From Massariosphaeria phaeospora (Eukaryota; Ascomycota; Dothideomycetes; Pleosporales): 64,000 nucleotides of DNA. How positions within the stretch are numbered: the stretch's first letter is position 1; each line of letters opens with the position of its first letter. The DNA lies in NCBI GenBank assembly GCA_011032825.1, contig JAADJZ010000006.1, positions 806,001-870,000 of the forward strand. Reading direction: 5' to 3'. The notes under the pieces are model-generated. The model did not search any database. It had not been told where the DNA came from and saw only the letters and a list, made by a program, of their open reading frames with translations. Below are positions 33,699-44,959 of this stretch, in pieces. Both the position numbers and the translations under genes were made by a program.

Positions 33699-35223
33699 GG
33701 GATGGCTCTGTCAGAGAAGTGTGCGGTACTTTAATGACGCGGATGATTGTAACGATTTCGTGAGGGACTTGGGGTTATGAGCATGACGGACGGTTCTAGG
33801 TAGCGCCCGGTAGACAGGCTACACGCGCTCCACCCCGTTGGACGAATATCCAAAAGCTGTATCAGCACTTTCACGTTAGCTACTCGAGCAGTTCGGTCGT
33901 AACGGTGCGCCTAATGATGTTGCATGTCTATGGTGAACAGTTGTCATATAGGCCAGCATTGCTTGACCAACATGGTGGACGCCTTGGATTATGCCGGCGA
34001 AGACCAGTAGTCCGTGTTGCTGATGCGCGGCCTCAAGGCTGGGGCCACCCTCGTCTCGACCTGCCCTCCGCCGACCGGCCTTGAGGCTTGCGCAACCTGT
34101 GGCGTATCCAGCCGCTGTCCCTGCTTGGCCAGCAGCTCCGCGCTCCCTTGCACCGCCCGCTTCCGCTTGCGCTTCCCATGTCGAGTCTGAAAGACGGAAC
34201 CCGCCCAACTTCGCCCTTGGACAGTTGTTCGAACAAAAGACACGCGCGCGCGCGTTCTCTCTCCGTCTCCCTTCCTCTTCCTCTCCCTCTCCCTCTCACC
34301 CATTCACCGCCTCTGCGCTGCGCTGCCGCAGCGACCCGGAGTTCCAACAGGCAATAAGCACACGGACGGACAGTCGCTGTTGGGGGAGGCAGGTGCGCCG
34401 CCGCTCTTACCGGATCCCGATTTCGATTCCATCATTGTGTGCGACGACGACGAGCCACCTGAGCGAGGGCCATATAACCAACTCGTCAATAGTCTGGCTC
34501 TTCATCGATAGTCTGGCTCTTTTGGAGGGTTGTCTTCTTTCCTTTTGTGTCCCAATAGTGCAAGAGTTGGTGCGTGCGGGTGCGAAAGCAGAGCGACGGG
34601 CAGGGCAGGCGGCGCGCACTTGGACTAGGGCTTGGTTGCATTGTTGATCGCCGCCGACTTTGCGGTTGGGGTTTCTGGTCGGGGGTGGTGGCTCTGTGAG
34701 AGGCTCTGCGCGAGGACGCGAGTCGCTCGCCGGATACCTGCATTGTTATTGCGACCGACGACCGATCGGCTGGTGCGCTGTGCGACGCACGCACGCACGG
34801 AACCGGGGATCTGCTTGCGGGCTGGCACGCCTAGGAGAGCGCATTCCGAGCTAGGGCGGCGTAGACGGGCGTGGGCTTGGTTATAAGGCGCCGCAGTCCA
34901 TTCGACGGGGACGGCGTGCGGTTACTATTGTCCTGTCCGCTGCGCGACGTGCAAAACTTGGCATCTGTCCGACCGCCACCCTACGATCAATTCGGCGTGC
35001 GGCATTTTAAGAGAGAAAGAGTGGTGCCATTTTTAAGAGAAGGCACGGGTGGCTTGAGACAGGCCGGTCGTTCCGTCGGGGAAGCGCATCTGGCTGCGGG
35101 AGATCTGCAGGAAATTGAGGGCGTGTGTTTGCTCGGGTTTCGGGAGAGGCTGAGACATACGGAGAGGAGAGGTTTCTTGGAAGCAGGCGGATCGTGGTGT
35201 GGGTGGAAGAGAAGAAGCGCGGG
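33699..35223. other. Intergenic upstream of the phosphodiesterase gene
   Basis: No gene. It contains a (CG)n run at about 34236-34251, CT-rich tracts at 34255-34300, and a short direct duplication of ATAGTCTGGCTCTT near 34490-34520. It probably includes a long 5' UTR and promoter of the phosphodiesterase gene. Confidence 0.5.
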
Positions 35224-37213
35224 ATGAAGGATGGGGAGGGCCAGCTTCAGGCTCGTCGTGCATCTGTGTATGCGAACGAGCCTGCCCTCCAGGTTATCTG
35301 CTTGGTATGCATGCTTTCTATGTTTGTTTCGGGCTGGGATAGCCATTTCTCGGATTGTTGAAGACATGCTCACGCCTCTGCCCCTTTTTCTCAAGCGACA
35401 TGCCCGAACTAACATATCCCCAACAATCATATATACTAACGTTCAATAGGGTGCTGGTGGTGGGCCCAGCGAAGATAATGTTACTGGCTTTCTAGTCCGC
35501 TCTACAGCCGCGAACTGGGCTAAGAACTCAGTCCTAGCTGTCGACGCAGGATCTCATCTTGCTGCAATCACCCGGATTCTCGAGGAGGACTTTCCCCTGG
35601 TCTCTGACCCGGAATCGAAATTACCACCAAAAGAGCGGAATGGGAATGGAAACACGCATGACCATGACTCACCATCCCCACGGACCACGCATCCCTCAGT
35701 ATCTGACGAAGATAGCAGTGTGGACTCGCCTACATCAGAAGCGGAGAATCTGCCAACTTTCACAACACTGGACCACGGCCCGTTCGCTGGCTTGGCTTTT
35801 CCACAGGCTAGCGCGAGGGCGAATGCTTTACATGTAGTGAGAGAACATGTGTCTACCTACCTCATTACTCACCCCCACCTAGACCACGTCGCCGGCTTCG
35901 TCGTGAACACGGCAGCCTTTCATAACACATCCCGCCCGAAGCGGCTTGCCGCACTCCCTTTTACTGTTAACGCTATCAAGACGCACATCTTCAACAACAT
36001 CGTGTGGCCAAATCTAACCGACGAAGATGGAGGCGTAGGACTAGTGACGTTCCAGCGCCTTGCTGAAGGCGGCAACATTGCACTCGGCGAAGGCAGCGGA
36101 AGGGGATACATTGAAGTCTGTGATGGGCTTGGTGTAAGGGGGTTCAAAGTGAGCCACGGCCACTGCATGCGAGGACCCGGCCATGTACATCGAGGTTCCA
36201 CCGCCAACCTCCCCGAAACCCCTGGCATCCAGCACGCCTCGACCCACCACACTGCAACTACAGACGGCCGCGATGTCCGCTCACTAAGCTTCTCGCACCC
36301 AGCTCAAAGCGCACCTGGCACCCCTCTGTTCACCGGCAACAACGCCGCCGACGCTGGCCGCGCCTCCAGCGTCGCCAACGGCTCGCAGCTCGACCAATGC
36401 GTCATCGATTCCACCGCGTACTTCATCCGCACCGAATCCACGCCGCACACGCCCACCAAAGAAGTGCTCATCTTCGGCGACGTCGAGCCCGACTCGCTCT
36501 CGCTGTCGCCGCGCACCGCCCAAGTGTGGGCCGAAGCAGCCCCGAAAATCGCAGCCGGCATCCTCGCCGGCGTCTTCATCGAGTGCAGCTACACCAACAG
36601 CCAGAGCGACGCGGTGCTGTACGGCCACCTCGCGCCGCGCCATCTCATCGCCGAGCTGCAGACGCTGGCGGATATGGTGAGGGAGGCGCGCAGGGAGCAT
36701 GAGCGCGAGAGGGAGGAGCTGAGGAAGGGCAGGAAGCGGAAACGCGTGTCGAATGGCTTGTGTACGGGCTTGGATCCTAATAACGGCGGCGGCGGCGGCG
36801 TAGAAAGCGCCCGCAAATCAAGCAAGACGCGGCCTTCCAGAGACTCAACCACCACAACCACCAGTTTCCCCCCCACCGACGACGACCCCATGACCTCCGC
36901 CTCGCCCTCGCCCGCCCTCCGCGCCGCCAACACCAACGCTACCCCACACCCTCATCCTCACCCCGCGATCCTCAACCTCCCCACCGTCTCCGCCTCCCAC
37001 AGCAAAGCACTGCTCGCCGCCTCTCTCGACGCCCCGCTCCGCGGCCTCAAAGTCGTCATCATGCACGTCAAAGACACGCTGAGCGACGGCCCGCTCGTCG
37101 GCGACTGCATCTTGCGCGAGCTGCGCGATATGGAGAGCGCGTTAGGCGAGCAGGGGAGGGGGCTGGGGTGTGTGTTTGAGGTTAGTAGGAGGGGGGATAG
37201 TTATTGGTTTTGA
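35224..37213 (+). CDS. PDE1: Class II (low-affinity) cAMP phosphodiesterase
   Basis: Two exons: 35224-35304 and 35450-37213, with a 145-nt intron (GTATGC donor, TACTAAC branch site, AATAG acceptor), giving 614 residues. Joining them gives PALQVICL|GAGGGPSEDNVTGFLVRS, the family's first strand and Gly loop, which fixes this start. Then come VLAVDAGSHLAAI and the metal-binding THPHLDHVAG, the [ST]HxHxDH motif of class II enzymes. Further metal ligands are SHGHC, FGDVEPD and EC(S)YTN. HLIAELQTL, ALRGLKVVIMHVKDTLSDG-like and the C-terminal block are conserved. Ser/Pro-rich insertions (about 60-95 and 390-490) enlarge it relative to yeast Pde1. It hydrolyses cAMP to AMP and so damps PKA signalling, probably in the cytosol. 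GC-rich insertions are low complexity but in frame. Confidence 0.9.
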
Positions 37214-37796
37214 GTGAGGAGGGTGGGACGGGAATAGGAGGGATGGGATGGGAAGGGATGGGAAAAGGGCGGTTTTGTATGAGTATGAGTATGAGTATCG
37301 CGGTTGGTGGGTGGCGGTGTTTCGTCTTTTGTCTTTTTTCTTTTTTCTCTTTTTCAATCTGAGAAGGCGTTTGGGGCAGGTGGAGGGAGGCTTCGGCCTG
37401 ATTTTCTTCTCTTTCTTTGCGGTAAATTCTTTTTTCCTGGGCTGGGTGGGTAAACTGCTCGGAATTTGCAGGCCGGCTCGGAGGAAGGGCGGGGGGGTGG
37501 GGGGTGGAATGGGCCCTTCACGTAGTGGTGGCAAAGGTACCTATCTGATCTTTGTACGATACCTACTTTCCTACTTTTCTAAACACCTGGTTCCGACGAT
37601 GACGAGTAGACGTTCCGCACGCCTATCTACCTACCTATCGGCCTCTCGTTACGTTATCCACTCGTACCGAAACATGACATAAGATGGGAAAACAATACCA
37701 ATACCACGATTAAGTAGGTAGGTATTTGTTCATCTACCCTTCTATCTAGCTGATCTAGACTGGAACAACGAGTTCATTGGACTGGAATCCTTCCCG

Positions 37797-37815
37797 GCTC
37801 AGCTCAGCTCAGCTC
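37797..37815. repeat. (GCTCA)n pentamer microsatellite
   Basis: Tandem GCTCA units, the reverse-complement relative of the GAGCT array near 20.36 kb. Confidence 0.85.
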
Positions 37816-37986
37816 TCCCCAAGCAATCCTGCCTATGTGCTTTCCACGCTCTAACCTACCCAGCGAGCGTGCAAGTTAAAACGTCTATAAGCGGAGCAGA
37901 GCGGGAGAAGAGCGAGCGCAGTAAGTACATGGCCCTCGTAGTATTCATACCTAGGTATTTTCACTTGTGGTGCGGTGCGGTGTGGG

Positions 37987-38047
37987 CAGGTCAGGTCAGG
38001 TCAGGTTAGGTCAGTTCAGTTCAGTTCAACTCGGTTCAGTTCTCAGT
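37987..38047. repeat. CAGGT to CAGTT pentamer microsatellite
   Basis: An array that begins with CAGGT units and drifts to CAGTT units, about 12 units in all, upstream of the oxidoreductase gene. Confidence 0.9.
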
Positions 38048-38488
38048 TCCACACCCCTCCATACGAGCAATAACCAATGCATAATTACGGTAGTTGTACT
38101 CGTTTTGTCGATCGATCCGATGATAACGGCCGCGCGCGCGCGCAAAGTGCACATGCGGACGAAAAAGGGGAAGAAAAGAAAAAATGCACAGAGGAGGAAA
38201 TTTAGTCTGCTGCGCACATATACACAGATACGTATACGTTAAATGTTTCTTGCACTTTTCTCTCTCGCTGGGCTGAGCCGAAGTGAGCTGTTCGTCCGTT
38301 TCCGCAGATCAAAACTGCACTGTACTCAAGGGGAAGATCGAAACGGATTGCAAAGGCAGGAGGAGTATAAGAAGGCGAGGAGGGGAGCAGTTAAGAGTGG
38401 AGATACAGACAGACATCTCGACTCATCTCATCTCATCTTGCTGCGAAGACTACGCTTTTCATCCTGCCAGTGTTGCTCACTCATCATC

Positions 38489-39778
38489 ATGTCGGAGGAA
38501 CCGCCAAAACGCATCGGCTTCATCGGCTTGTCGACGAACTTCGGGTGAGTAACGCTTCCTAACCAACTGCTTCTCTTACGCCTTACCCCGGAACCGTTCC
38601 CTTGTTCTCGCCCCCCTTTCCCGTCTCCGGCTCCTACCCCCACCACACCACTAAACCCCCTTCTTCTCCCTCCCCAGAAACTGGGCCGCCCGCTCCCACA
38701 TCCACCACCTCCCGCACACCCCGCACTATACCATCACCGCCCTCCAAAACAGCACCCTCGCCTCCGCCGCCCGCACAGCCGCACACTTCTCGCTCGACAA
38801 CCCGTCCGTCACCACGCACTCGACGCCCTCCTCCCTCGCCACGTCCCCAACCGTCGACATCGTCGCCGTGTGCGTCAAAGTCCCCGAGCACTACGCCCTC
38901 ACGCGCCCGGCCCTCCTCGCGGGCAAAGACGTCTTCGTCGAATGGCCGCTCGCACGCAACCTCGCCGAAGCCAGCGAGCTCACCGCGCTGGCCCGCTCGC
39001 AACGCGTGCGCACCATGGTCGGCCTGCAAGCGCGGCAATCGCCCGCCATCCTCGCGGCGAAAGCACTCATCGCGGACGGCAGCAAACTCGGCCGTGTACT
39101 CGGCACGCACATGCACGGCGCGGCGCAGATGATCGGCCCCGCGATGCTGGCCGCGCACCGCTACGTGCTGCCCGTGGACGCGGGCGCCAACATGGTGACG
39201 ATCGCGTTTTCGCACTGCGTCGACGCGCTGTGCTTTGTGCTGGGCGAGTTCCGCGACGTGGGCGCCGTGCTGGCGAATCACTACCCGCAGGTGACGCTGC
39301 TGGACGGCGAGATGAAGCCTGTGGGCTCGGCGGAGAAGACGTGCCATGACTATATGAGTGTGAATGGGACGCTGGAGAGCGGCGCGGTGGCCGATGTGAT
39401 GTTCTCAGGAGGCCATTCGCACACGGGACGCACGTTTTACTGGGAGATTGTTGGGGAGAAGGGCACGTTGGTGCTGGAGGCGAAGGGCAGTGTGCAGATG
39501 TTCCATCCGAGTCTGAAGTTTGCGCCGAATACGGGGGATCCGTTGGGACCTCCTGCGCCGTTGGAGGAGATTGAGGTGGAGAAGGCTGGGACCCGGATGC
39601 GGATTACTTCAGTGGCGATTTTTCGTTCAATGTGGGGAAGGCGTGGGATGCGTGGGCGGGGGTGGGTTTGGACAAGGGGCATAGTGTCACTACCTTTGAG
39701 GATGCGCTGCTTAGACATAAGATGATCGAGGCTGTGTATCGCAGCGCGGAGAAGGCGACTAGGGAGACTTATTTGTAG
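38489..39778 (+). CDS. Gfo/Idh/MocA-type NAD(P)-dependent oxidoreductase with a frame break
   Basis: Exon 1 is 38489-38544 and exon 2 starts at 38678 (133-nt intron). The N-terminus RIGFIGLSTNFGNWAAR-SH is a Rossmann nucleotide-binding fold of the Gal80-like branch. VDIVAVCVKVPEHYALTRPALLAGKDVFVEWPLA is the family's EKP-like region, followed by the C-terminal beta-sheet domain (HCVDALCFVLGEF ... GGHSHTGRTFYWEIVGEKGTLVLE). At about 39582-39586 the coding frame shifts by one base. The frame in use ends at a stop at 39723-39725 after out-of-frame residues, while the next frame continues with family-like sequence (DPDADYFSGDFSFNVGKAWDAW ... RHKMIEAVYRSAEKATRETYL) to TAG 39776-39778. A single missing G in the GAAGGCTGGG stretch explains it. 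Either a sequencing error or a recent lesion. The substrate is unknown, probably a sugar derivative. Confidence 0.85.
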
Positions 39779-39867
39779 ACAGAGTTGTCATTGACTTGTA
39801 ACGAAATATATACTCGTAACAATAGTGTACTGCTGGCGTGTAAGGGCTGTAAAACTCGTGATACACG

Positions 39868-41874
39868 TCACAGCGCCCATCGCACTTCCAACGTGCTCGG
39901 CAATTTCCCCATGATGACACTCGTGGCCCCTGCGTTCACAAGGAACTGGCCTATTCCAATGAGCATGAACGAGACGGCGACAAACACCACACTCTCTTTC
40001 GTCGGGCCGCTGAAGCCGAGTACAGTTCCGGACCAGATGAAGCCAAAGCCGACCACGCTGAACAGAGCAACGGAGAATACAGATGAATTTCCGAGGACTC
40101 GTCTGAAGGAGCGAAGCAGGGGCCTTAACACGTCGTCGTCGTCGCTGAACAGACCGCCAATTTCGGGCATAGCGCTGGAGGGACCGTTATTGCCGAGCGC
40201 CTGCGCCTTGTAGATTACATCACGACGGACCTCGACAAGCCAAACGTAGGAACAGTGGGTGGCGAAGTAATAGCAAGTTGCCAAGAACAGAAATATACTG
40301 TGTGTCGTTAGCGATGTTCACTACTCATTGTATACGAGCTGCCTCAAGATTTCAGGGTGCGCATTGCAGGGGGCTGTACCAGTCCCACGTAGTGCGCTTC
40401 GCAACAAAGGCTCCAGTAGCGGGTCCTGGATAATGGCCAGCAAAAAGAGCGAACGTGTAAATGCATGTGAAGATCCTGGTTTGCCGCCTGTCTTTCCAGA
40501 GGTTGCTTATAATGACGCTGGTCGCATTTGCCAGGACACCGCTGAGACCGCCAGCTAAGACCCGTAGACTGAGGAATATGTAGTAATTCTTGAAATGTTT
40601 GAGCACGGCTTGAATGATCATAGCAAAAGTAAGGCCCGTAAAGCTATACTAGGTTGGGGTAAGCTGTCAAGTCTCGTGAGGTATATGCTTGAACATACGA
40701 GGTAAAGCCATCTCACACCACGCCTCTCCATAAAAGGTAGACCCACCGCGGCTGCAACCTCACCGCTGAGAAACCAAGACCACACTAGCCAAGCCGATTT
40801 CGAGGAGTGGTCGTCAATCCCGAGGGCTTCGTTGATATGCATTATCGCACCCGTCATAGCCGTACCGTTGATTTGCACGATGTACGTCATGAAGCACGCA
40901 AACAGTGTGACTCGCATCTTGACAGCAGACGGCCAGTGAGAGGGGTATCGAGGGTCATCCAAGCTCTGTGGCAGATTTGGATCTGACGCGGCTAAGGCAG
41001 GAGGATCGTCGGGAGAGACTTCTGAAAAGGGGTTTGGAGTGGGCACATTAGAATTCCGGCCTGAGACGAGAAATTCTGGGGAGAGCGAGGCTGTGATAGA
41101 GGCGTTGGATGGCGAATCCGGAGCAGACGTATTTATAGGGCTCGCGGATGGCTGATCCAAGTGAGTAGCATCGCTTCCAGATCGTCGGTTCTGGGCAGAT
41201 TCAACTGAATCGTTCCAGAATGGCTGGGCAGATCGAACGGCACCGTCTGCAGATGGCAGATTTAGAGTGGACACAACTGTATCATTCGCGCGTGGTGCAT
41301 TCGAGACACGCCAGTTGTCAGTCGAGAACCAAGGGGCGTCTCGTGCCCGCGGCGATCCAGGACTCTCAGGCGCTTTCAGCCGTGACTGCAGATCTCTACT
41401 CCATTGTTTATATGCTCGCGGCGATCCAAAACTCTTGGACACTTTCAGCCGTGACTCCAGATCTCTAATCCGTCGTTTATATGTTCTGACGGACCGTTCG
41501 CTTTCCATTTTCCTACTATTAGACCTTATTTTCGCGACTTCCAGCTCGTTGCGAAGTTTCTTCCGTTCTTGAATCAGCGCAGCATTTACTTGCTCTTGCG
41601 TGGCCTCAGGTTCTCGTGCGTTGTTTGCAGCGGCTGCTGATGCTTGCTCTTGCGTGGCCTCAGGTTCTCGTGCATTGTTTGCAGCGGCTGCTGATGCTTG
41701 CTCTTGTGTAGCCTTAGGTTCTCGTGCTTTGTTTGCAGCGGCTGCTGCTCTTTCTCTTCTTCTCTTTTCCTTTTTATTTTCTTTTCTTCTTCTGTTCTTT
41801 GCTCCTTGTTTCTGAACAGCGGCTCCTTGTTGCAGAAGAGGATCAGGCACAGGTGGTAACTCGGCGTCCGCCAT
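39868..41874 (-). CDS. MFS-type transporter with long repeat-bearing N-terminus and short second half
   Basis: Three exons: 40699-41874, 40380-40648 and 39868-40297 (introns 50 and 82 nt), 624 residues. Residues 1 to about 305 are hydrophilic. They comprise a Lys/Arg/Glu-rich start, three near-identical 18-residue repeats of the type AREPEATQEQASAAAANN, a coiled-coil-like K/E/R segment, then Ser/Pro/Asn-rich sequence. TM helices begin at VKMRVTLFACFMTYIVQI. The MFS N-half is recognisable (RRGVRWLYL, FLSLRVLAGGLSGVLANATSVI, WKDRRQ, GPATGAFV, TTWD) and resembles drug:H+ antiporters of the polyamine-transporter type. After the LVEVRRDV loop only about two clear TM helices remain, so the C-half seems shortened. 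It could be a truncated or neofunctionalised transporter; a pseudogene is also possible. It is convergent with the oxidoreductase gene, 89 bp apart. Confidence 0.68.
41589..41750. repeat. Three tandem 54-bp coding repeats
   Basis: Three adjacent 54-bp copies (41589-41642, 41643-41696, 41697-41750) encode the 18-residue repeats in the N-terminus of the MFS-type protein. Copies one and two differ by a single base and copy three is more diverged. Confidence 0.95.
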
Positions 41875-42809
41875 TGCGACCGAGGCACGTGGTGCAAGAA
41901 GTGTAACGAGAGGCGTCTTTATTCCCGGGCCAGTACTCGGAGTGGAGCTGCTGATGACGGCAACGTGTCGAAACTAAGAGTAAAAAGGTAACGATGGCGG
42001 TAACGAATACGCAAGATGTTGTTGTTGTGGTGGAATGGAATGCTTTGCGGTAGCGATGAAGTGACTTGAACAATTGATGGAGCGAAAGATGTCGGAGGAA
42101 ACGGAAAACGCAGAATAGAAAGACGTGGCCATCGCAGGCGTAGAGAGAGGAAAGAGCGGCTCGCGTCACGCTTTGGAAGGAGGTACCGTAAGCCTACCAT
42201 TTTACCTCTACAAGCCCTAGATATAACGCGTCTTTGCACAAATAGATCTAAACTATCTACCTATTGCTGAAAACTCCTAGGCGGTCAAGAGGGTCGCCTG
42301 GAGGCTTCTTTTACCGGCAATGAATTCTGCGGGCAGTCGCAGCCGTCCCAGCTTATCTACCCCCCATCCCAACACCGTCTCCATACGCTCCAAGATAAGA
42401 GAATGGAAGGGGTGAGCCTTGACATCGCATCGTGGTTGAGAGAGAAAGTGTGAATGAGGAGGAAGGGGGGTGGAGGAGATGGGAAGCGTCGGAAGGTTAG
42501 GTTAAGCTAGCCGGTGCTAACGCCAACGAGCCTAGTGCGCATCGACGTATCGAGTGCAATAGCGAATTGACCAACACGGAACTATATCCGAGTAGTCCAG
42601 TCCCATGGAATGCAGAATCAGGCAGCGACCGCCTGGTAACTCGGAATTCATTGGTCTGCAGCAGCGGTGCGCGACGCCTCGGTAGCACAACCCCATAAAA
42701 ACACACTCCCGCAAGGGATGAGAGACGGAATTGGAACCTTGATTGACCGGTCCTCAGATATAAGAGGGGCAAGCTCCGGCCTGTGAATTCCACGACTTTC
42801 CTTTCTCCA
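41875..42809. other. Divergent intergenic region
   Basis: This spacer separates the MFS-type gene (minus) from an F-box-like gene (plus). No gene seen. AGATATAAGA at 42756-42765 is a good TATA box, about 50 bp before the F-box-like ATG. Confidence 0.6.
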
Positions 42810-43598
42810 ATGATGAACCCTGGATGCAACATACCCGCCGAAATGTCGAATGTCCAGCCAACAAACACTTATACCGAGCAGCCTCCACCTACCCTCCCCA
42901 GCGCCACTCATGCCCGGCTCCTCGCACTTGCCAACCGCCTCTTCACCGACCGCTTCTCGACCCTGCCAGCCGAAATCCGCCTCCAGATCTACGGCCTCGT
43001 CTTCTCAAGCAACACATCACGCACACGGCACAAGCTCGCCCTACTGCGGGTCTCAAAACTGGTGTATTCAGAAACGTTCTCAATTGCACTATCCTACACC
43101 CAACTGTGCTTCTCAGACATTAAAACATTGCTCGACTTGTGGCGCGAACTGCCAGTAGAGATACGGAAAAAAGTGAAAAGGGTCAAGATCGCAGCCCGCG
43201 CGCCAAAAGAACTATATGAGATCCCGGCAGTGCTGCAGGTCATGTGCGAGAATATGCATCTCGAGGTCTTGACAATGGTTCTGAAGGTTCGGCCCAGACC
43301 GAGCTGGAAGACGAGTCGAACAACACCTAGACTACGGGATTCGTTAGTGGCAGTGGACAAGATAGACCATATTGCTATCAGAGCCCCCACTGAAGACAAA
43401 GAAAGACAATTAGACAGAATGTTTTACCTTGTACAGTTCATATCCGGAGGAGATGCGCATCGAGCGGCCGAGCGGTTGTCCGAGACTGATCCTGAAACTT
43501 GGGTACATCATTATGGGGCTTGGCCAGACGAAAGAGAAAAGAAAACCCAGGTCAGGGTCCATATGGTGAGGAGCGCTATCCTAGTCAGCATTTTGTGA
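42810..43598 (+). CDS. F-box-like hypothetical protein
   Basis: A single exon of 262 residues from the ATG at 42810; an ATG three bases later is equally possible. At about residues 45-75 the sequence FSTLPAEIRLQIYGLVFSS followed by LLRVSKLVYSETFSIALS is the typical degenerate F-box motif of large Dothideomycete families (LPxExRxxIYxxxF ... LLxxSrxxYxE). The remainder, with WRELPVEIRKKVKRVKI and HLEVLTMVLK, follows the pattern of strands and helices in this family. F-box proteins recruit substrates to SCF ubiquitin ligases, but these short fungal members have no known substrate. The neighbour at 43803-44600 has the same layout and faces it with 204 bp between stops. Confidence 0.7.
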   Translation: MMNPGCNIPAEMSNVQPTNTYTEQPPPTLPSATHARLLALANRLFTDRFSTLPAEIRLQIYGLVFSSNTSRTRHKLALLRVSKLVYSETFSIALSYTQLCFSDIKTLLDLWRELPVEIRKKVKRVKIAARAPKELYEIPAVLQVMCENMHLEVLTMVLKVRPRPSWKTSRTTPRLRDSLVAVDKIDHIAIRAPTEDKERQLDRMFYLVQFISGGDAHRAAERLSETDPETWVHHYGAWPDEREKKTQVRVHMVRSAILVSIL

Positions 43599-43802
43599 GG
43601 GAATGGAAGTTAGGTAACTGGACCTGGCCCGGGGGGTGCGGATATTTGGTGGACAGGTTGCAGGGGTCAAGGGCATTTGTTTTTGAGATAGAGTCCAGAA
43701 TATTACGTCCAGGCACATGCTAGAGGTCCATAGTTAGTTTTATGGTAGAATCCCGTTGAACAACACACACACAAGGCTTCAAAAAATGGTGCATATTGCA
43801 GA

Positions 43803-44600
43803 TCACTTTGCAAGGCCAGGATGCGTCAACTCCAGTATCCAAGTCTTGACGCTCGGTTCCTCCCTCAACACCTTGTATTGCCAATCGCCCAGTTTCTTGG
43901 GGACGGGTTCGAACGTCGTATAGCCACCTATAGCGCTGGTCGAAATTCTAGGCTTGTCTGGGGCAAACAAGTGCTGGTAGTTTCGTTTGGCTTCCATGTC
44001 GGGGCTAGGGAACACGATTTTCTTGATATTATCCAGCAACGGGAGCTCCCAGGTCACGTACAGGGCGAAGTCGCGCACGGTCGGGGACAGAGGCGCATTT
44101 TTACATCCGAATTGGGCGAGCACGTTCATGTGCTTGATTTTGAATGTGAGTCGGTCGAGCTGCACAGGGCTATACTGGAGCTCCCGGAAGAGGCGACGAA
44201 GCTCCTCGACTGACAGCTGGCCACGGCGCCACGATATAGTAACGTTTCGCACCCGGTCGAGCTTCACGGAGGGGAGTCGCAGTATCTTAGTCGTCATGAA
44301 GTTGGCCACGCTGGAGTTCATGTCGAAGCGCCTGTTGTAGAATTCGGGGGTATGGCAGTGGAAATCGGCGCGCGAAAAGGCCATCGGCCAGGCTTCCGTG
44401 TATATCAACCGGCAGGTAAGCAGCGGCCGGAGGAATTGGGATGTAGATTGCGTGGCGTCTTGCTCGTCGAACAGGTAGTCGTACACGCGGAGCCGCACTT
44501 CGGGAGGAACGCGCAGGAGGGTGTCGGGAGGAGGCTGCGCGTTAGGGGGGGTCCACAGGTAGTAGTAGCCAGCGACGGCGACACCTATGGCGAGATCCAT
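43803..44600 (-). CDS. F-box-like hypothetical protein with N-terminal hydrophobic segment
   Basis: A single exon of 265 residues. The N-terminus MDLAIGVAVAGYYYLW is hydrophobic and could be a membrane anchor. LLRVPPEVRLRVYDYLFDE followed by LLTCRLIYTEAWPMAFSRADFHC is the degenerate fungal F-box pattern. The rest (LDRVRNVTISWRRGQLS, LDRLTFKIKHMNVL) resembles the body of the neighbouring protein at 42810-43598 in arrangement though not closely in sequence. Function unknown; SCF adaptor by family only. Confidence 0.66.
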   Translation of the reverse strand: MDLAIGVAVAGYYYLWTPPNAQPPPDTLLRVPPEVRLRVYDYLFDEQDATQSTSQFLRPLLTCRLIYTEAWPMAFSRADFHCHTPEFYNRRFDMNSSVANFMTTKILRLPSVKLDRVRNVTISWRRGQLSVEELRRLFRELQYSPVQLDRLTFKIKHMNVLAQFGCKNAPLSPTVRDFALYVTWELPLLDNIKKIVFPSPDMEAKRNYQHLFAPDKPRISTSAIGGYTTFEPVPKKLGDWQYKVLREEPSVKTWILELTHPGLAK

Positions 44601-44959
44601 GGCGACTGCTCGTAAGGGGGGATTGAGCGGTGTTGCTGTGGTGTTGTTGTTGTCATCAAGTCGAGTGTTATTTCGACGGCGGCGGGGCGGGGTTCGCGTT
44701 CGCCGGTGTGGGCCGACGCGCCCCGCTGCCGCCTCACCGCCTCACCCTCCAGCTGCATCGTCTTGGCCCCAACGGCTTTCGCTCCAACATGCACACCAGC
44801 ACTCGGGTCTCTCGTTGATATGCTGTGTTTGCGCAGTTTATTGTCGTAGTCATTTTAGTCCTTCGTCTGAACCTGCCTGTATATGCGTGCATACCATAAG
44901 CGTCTCCAGAGCCCCGTCCGCACAGTCGACCCAGCATCAACAAATAGCTACAAGAGACG
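44601..44959. other. Divergent intergenic region, F-box-like / Ldh2-type genes
   Basis: 359 bp with no gene. It includes GTTGTTGTTGT near 44643-44653 and serves as promoter for both neighbours. Confidence 0.6.

Larger units (their letters stand above)
37214..38488. other. Intergenic between phosphodiesterase and oxidoreductase genes
   Basis: No gene. It includes T-rich 3' UTR sequence (37310-37440), the two pentamer arrays, and a (CG)n run near 38127-38142. Confidence 0.6.

Noticed and set aside
34360..34440. Possible first exon of the phosphodiesterase (LLPDPDFDSII-like reading)
   Set aside because: Would need an intron of about 1 kb. The exon at 35224-35304 joins through a canonical intron and supplies the expected PALQVICL-GAGGG sequence.
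38634..39347. 237-codon minus-strand frame
   Set aside because: Antisense to the Gfo/Idh/MocA coding exon.
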